Source: Desulfobacterales bacterium (GTDB lineage: Bacteria > Desulfobacterota > Desulfobacteria > Desulfobacterales > JAAELO01). From it: a DNA stretch of 36,503 nucleotides. The stretch lies in the NCBI GenBank assembly GCA_024226555.1, contig JAAELO010000842.1:1-36503 (forward strand), read 5' to 3'. A model generated the notes under the pieces. It was given only the letters and a program-made list of their open reading frames with translations, had not been told where the DNA came from and made no database searches. Shown in pieces: positions 34,226-36,503 of the stretch. Position 1 is the first letter of the stretch, and every line of letters starts with the position of its first letter. The translations under genes were made by a program, and so were the position numbers.

Positions 34226-34424
34226 CTATCTTCCTGATTTTAGTTTTCTATAAATAAATCCGGGATCTTTTCTTTCCTGACAATTTTGGTGTAGCATCTG
34301 AATTGCAGCATCAAAAGTTGGTTCATTCATTTGCTTTGCCTTTTCCGGACAGGTTTTAACACATGCAAAGCATCAAAACTGATAATAGAATTATAAATTT
34401 AAAAAAAACATTTCCAAAATTCAT
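34226..34424 (-). pseudogene. Remnant of a 4Fe-4S ferredoxin-type protein
   Basis: Minus-strand frame 34372-34226 reads CFACVKTCPEKAKQ followed by NEPTFDAAIQMLHQNCQERK and a stop. CxxCxxxCP is a [4Fe-4S] cluster motif and the rest looks like the end of an EFR1-type ferredoxin. An in-frame stop lies right before the first cysteine. In another frame just upstream is a good ribosome binding site (GGAG) with ATG at 34424 that encodes only a 22-residue hydrophobic peptide. The pattern fits an internally deleted, frameshifted gene. The family assignment rests on about 45 codons. Confidence 0.55.
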
Positions 34425-34778
34425 TATTAATTCTCCAGGTTAAACGTAAAATAAAATATTGAACCTGTTTCCATAGCCAAAAAGCCGAAATATCATATTG
34501 AACATCAATCACTAACCTGGACAACTAAATAAAATAGTCTTAATCTACTGAAGAAATCGGTATATTTTTGTTAACCAAAATAAATGTAATGCCATTGTCA
34601 TAGAACATGTGGTAGAATGACAAGTGATTCCTATTTAACTCCGTTATAATATAAGAAATGCAAAATACCTAAGTATAGTATGATTCGTAAAAACGTAAAG
34701 TATTCAAATTCAGACAATACCTGGGTCATTTTATGACAAAATAAATTTGTTAGAACATTCAACAAAAAAGGAGTTATC
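34425..34778. other. Gene-less region upstream of the solute-binding protein
   Basis: AT-rich, no coding signal recognised. An inverted repeat TTGTCAT (34595-34601) / ATGACAA (34617-34623) with a 15-nt spacer might be an operator or a weak hairpin. The promoter of the following gene should be here but was not pinpointed. Confidence 0.45.
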
Positions 34779-35573
34779 ATGAAAAAATTATTACTGGCTT
34801 TTTTAATTCTTTTGCTTACAACATTTAATGTTCATGGAGCAGACACTCTTAAATGGAGTGCATATTTAAATTGGAGCCCTTGGATCTATCCAATTGATAA
34901 CAGTTATGATGGAATTCTTATTGAAGAGTTAAAACAATTTGAAAAAGACCATGGTGTTAAAACAGAAATGCAAGTTATTCAAAATTGGAAAAGATGTCAA
35001 AAACTTCTGGAAGTGGGTAAATTAGATATGATTCTTGGAGCTAACAAGACTGAAGCAAGAGAGAAGGTATTTTATTATACTGACGAACCTGCATTTGTTA
35101 ACAAGTCAACTATTAGTGCTTATGCTCTAAAAGCGAAAAAATCTGTGACTGCTGTTGAAAGTATTGATGGACTTAAGAAATATCTTTTTCAGATGACAAG
35201 AGGCAACAGTTTTGGTAACAAGATCGATGCATTTATAAATACCATACCAAAAAACAGAAAAGAAATTGTTAATAAGCATGAAATTCTTTTAAAAAAAATG
35301 TTGAAAAAACGGGGGGATTACTTCTTTTCTGCTGATTCAAGCTTTGAATCTTTGATTAAAAAAAATAAAGATAAAATTCCAGATTTAAAAGTGAATCTTT
35401 TTCACAAAATTTTTAGAACGAAGAGAGAAGTGCCTGTATATATAGTGTTTTCTAAAAGAGGTACATTTTTCAAAAAATATGGTCCTCTTTGGGTCAAGAC
35501 TATAAAGAAATATTATTCAAAAATCAAAATAGAAGAGCGAATTAAATATCATAAGCAAAGATCAAAAAAATAG
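34779..35573 (+). CDS. Periplasmic solute-binding protein, family 3 type
   Basis: Exported protein of 264 aa with a signal peptide (MKKLLLAFLILLLTTFNVHG). The mature part resembles amino-acid-type extracellular solute-binding proteins (SBP family 3): WSAYLNWSPWIYP, then YDGILIEELKQFEKDHG, the interdomain segment LEVGKLDMILGANKTEAREKVFYYTDEPAF, and the second lobe around FSADSSFESLIKK. No permease or ATPase gene lies beside it, so it may serve a distant transporter or act as a sensor. The ligand is unknown. AAAAGGAG lies 5 nt before the ATG. The C-terminus is strongly basic (KYHKQRSKK). Confidence 0.8.
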   Translation: MKKLLLAFLILLLTTFNVHGADTLKWSAYLNWSPWIYPIDNSYDGILIEELKQFEKDHGVKTEMQVIQNWKRCQKLLEVGKLDMILGANKTEAREKVFYYTDEPAFVNKSTISAYALKAKKSVTAVESIDGLKKYLFQMTRGNSFGNKIDAFINTIPKNRKEIVNKHEILLKKMLKKRGDYFFSADSSFESLIKKNKDKIPDLKVNLFHKIFRTKREVPVYIVFSKRGTFFKKYGPLWVKTIKKYYSKIKIEERIKYHKQRSKK

Positions 35574-35913
35574 AGCGAAGTAAAATGGATGAGGATCTTT
35601 TTTAGCGTTCTCAGCGTAATGGATATGCAGCAAGGAATCTGAATAAATGCATGGTCATGAAAATGCGACCCCTTGTCATTATTTTTGTCTTTAATGAAAA
35701 GAAGTAAAATTGTCAGGTTTCGCTTCGCTCTACCCGACCTACGCCACTGTTGTCCAGTTGCCATTAATTAGCCTTACGGTTCCTTTCCTCAGAAACGTAG
35801 GTGACAGCTTGCGAGAGAAAAACCCCGCCATACGACTCAAGCATTTCAAAAGAAAAAATGGTGTCAAGCCCTTCATATTAAGGAGTTGGTCAACAACCAT
35901 ATGGGTGACTCCA
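35574..35913. other. Gene-less patch of different base composition
   Basis: Between the solute-binding protein and the Coa1-like gene. Roughly 35710-35870 is clearly richer in G+C than its surroundings and contains a REP-like palindrome. Short frames exist on both strands but none has a convincing start or recognisable domain. It may be a relic of transferred DNA. Confidence 0.5.
35711..35744 (-). repeat. REP-like palindrome (GTAGGTCGGGT...ACCTGACA type)
   Basis: On the minus strand CGTAGGTCGGGTAGAGCG is followed by AAGCGAAACCTGACA. GTCGGGT and ACCTGAC can pair with one G-T wobble around AGAGCGAAGCGA. This resembles a palindromic intergenic repeat type common in many bacterial genomes, recognisable because its conceptual translation reads VGRVERSET. 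Only one copy is in the window. Confidence 0.5.
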
Positions 35914-36315
35914 TTATCTATTTTGCAAATCAATTTGCTTATTACTACCAACGAGTTGAACAATAAGATGTGAATAATTCCATCTTCCATCTATTTTATT
36001 ACCTACAACGAAGATAATTCCTTCACCTTTAGGTCCTGCAATAGGAATCGACATATTCGCAGAACCGTAATCATTCGTGACCTGGATATTTCCAGAGACA
36101 ATTAACCCAACAGTAATAGGCTCACCTAGAGCTTCCTGAACTTCTTTGTTAGCCAATGCACTGGAAACACCTTTTTGGTATGCATCTGTTGATTTTAATA
36201 TACCCATTACAATCATAAAAAAACTGAATATTAGAACAATAAAACAGGCGATAAGTGAAGGTACAAACCATTTCCAGTTACGACCTATCCAACTGTCATT
36301 TGTAGAGTTACTCAT
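35914..36315 (-). CDS. Coa1-like single-pass membrane protein
   Basis: 133 aa. It has a short polar N-terminus (SNSTNDSWIGRNWKW), one transmembrane helix (about residues 16-40), then an exported or periplasmic domain: VQEALGEPITVGLIVSGNIQVT, ANMSIPIAGPKGEGIIFVVG and RWNYSHLIVQL. This G-x-P-I ... G-x-x-x-I pattern and the IPIxGPKGxG turn resemble the cytochrome oxidase assembly factor Coa1 family, which has bacterial members of unknown role. GGGAG precedes the ATG by 6-7 nt. No oxidase genes are nearby, so a role in respiration cannot be claimed from context. Confidence 0.65.
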   Translation of the reverse strand: MSNSTNDSWIGRNWKWFVPSLIACFIVLIFSFFMIVMGILKSTDAYQKGVSSALANKEVQEALGEPITVGLIVSGNIQVTNDYGSANMSIPIAGPKGEGIIFVVGNKIDGRWNYSHLIVQLVGSNKQIDLQNR

Positions 36316-36432
36316 AATTTCTCCCGCTTGATTAGTATTTTTAATAGAAAATAAATAATGAAACTTATTTTATATGACTAATATTATTTAAGCAAATCCC
36401 TTAAATAATGAAATTGAGAAATTTTATTTAAA

Positions 36433-36503
36433 GGGAACCTCTAATAATTAAAATTTTGGATGAAATACAAGGCATTTCAAAAAATAACAAAGTATTTCGC
36501 CAA
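36433..36503 (-). repeat. MITE-like element, copy H (cut by the window end)
   Basis: Reverse-oriented. GGGAACCTCTAATAATTA begins at 36433, followed by GAAATACAAGGCATTTC and AAAAAATAACAAAG. This mirrors copy C closely (the TTGGC.AAATACTTTGTTATTT stretch is shared), so it belongs to the short subfamily. Its other end lies beyond the window. Confidence 0.8.

Noticed and set aside
34045-34257. Plus-strand 70-codon frame with a GTG start after the ftsZ terminator
   Set aside because: AGGAG is only 4 nt from the GTG, the composition looks random (Lys/Ile/Leu rich), and it overlaps the ferredoxin-like remnant on the other strand. No recognisable domain.
35739-35990. Minus-strand 83-codon frame overlapping the Coa1-like gene end
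   Set aside because: It overlaps the end of a better-supported gene in another frame, spans the REP-like patch and shows no domain.

Overview
The window is AT-rich (roughly one-third G+C by eye) chromosomal DNA from a Gram-negative bacterium. MurE carries the DNPR signature of meso-diaminopimelate-adding enzymes, and an outer-membrane usher, periplasmic chaperone and several signal peptides are encoded. The compact division/cell-wall cluster with its particular gene order, the single-RCK potassium channel pair and the protein flavour fit a deltaproteobacterial (Desulfobacterota-like) genome. That assignment is inference; no rRNA or other decisive marker is present.

Layout. (1) 250-4750, plus strand: a Ktr/Trk potassium uptake pair, a coiled-coil diguanylate cyclase and a short endonuclease V. 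(2) 4750-10570, minus strand: a chaperone-usher fimbrial locus with a small DUF4402-like major pilin, a stem-loop terminator, a two-domain pilin/adhesin-like protein, a PapD-type chaperone, an usher, and a distal minor pilin. (3) 11200-13530: an AEC transporter divergent from a MerR regulator, which converges on an exported FKBP prolyl isomerase. (4) 13810-16400, minus strand: a glyoxalase II-like hydrolase, then an overlapping pair making spermidine, namely a eukaryotic-type S-adenosylmethionine decarboxylase and spermidine synthase. (5) 17000-33990, plus strand: a complete dcw cluster mraZ-rsmH-ftsL-ftsI-murE-murF-mraY-murD-ftsW-murG-murC-murB-ftsQ-ftsA-ftsZ, with a promoter and a MraZ-type operator in front and a strong intrinsic terminator after ftsZ. 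(6) 34200-36320: a decayed ferredoxin-like fragment, an orphan periplasmic solute-binding protein, a G+C-richer patch with a REP-like palindrome, and a Coa1-like membrane protein.

The most unusual layer is a dispersed family of non-coding elements (about 130-205 bp) with terminal inverted repeats close to GGGAACCTCTAATAAT. Seven substantial copies (one cut by the window end) and several end fragments lie between genes, including one inside the dcw operon between murC and murB. Two copies are flanked by 4-bp direct repeats (ATAA, TTAT), as expected of non-autonomous transposons (MITEs). Three copies end 14-15 nt before a start codon, immediately in front of the ribosome binding site. No transposase gene is present in the window.

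The second standout is the S-adenosylmethionine decarboxylase, which resembles the animal/plant enzyme far more than the usual bacterial SpeD and sits in a translationally coupled pair with spermidine synthase. No tRNA, rRNA, CRISPR array, prophage or complete insertion sequence was seen.
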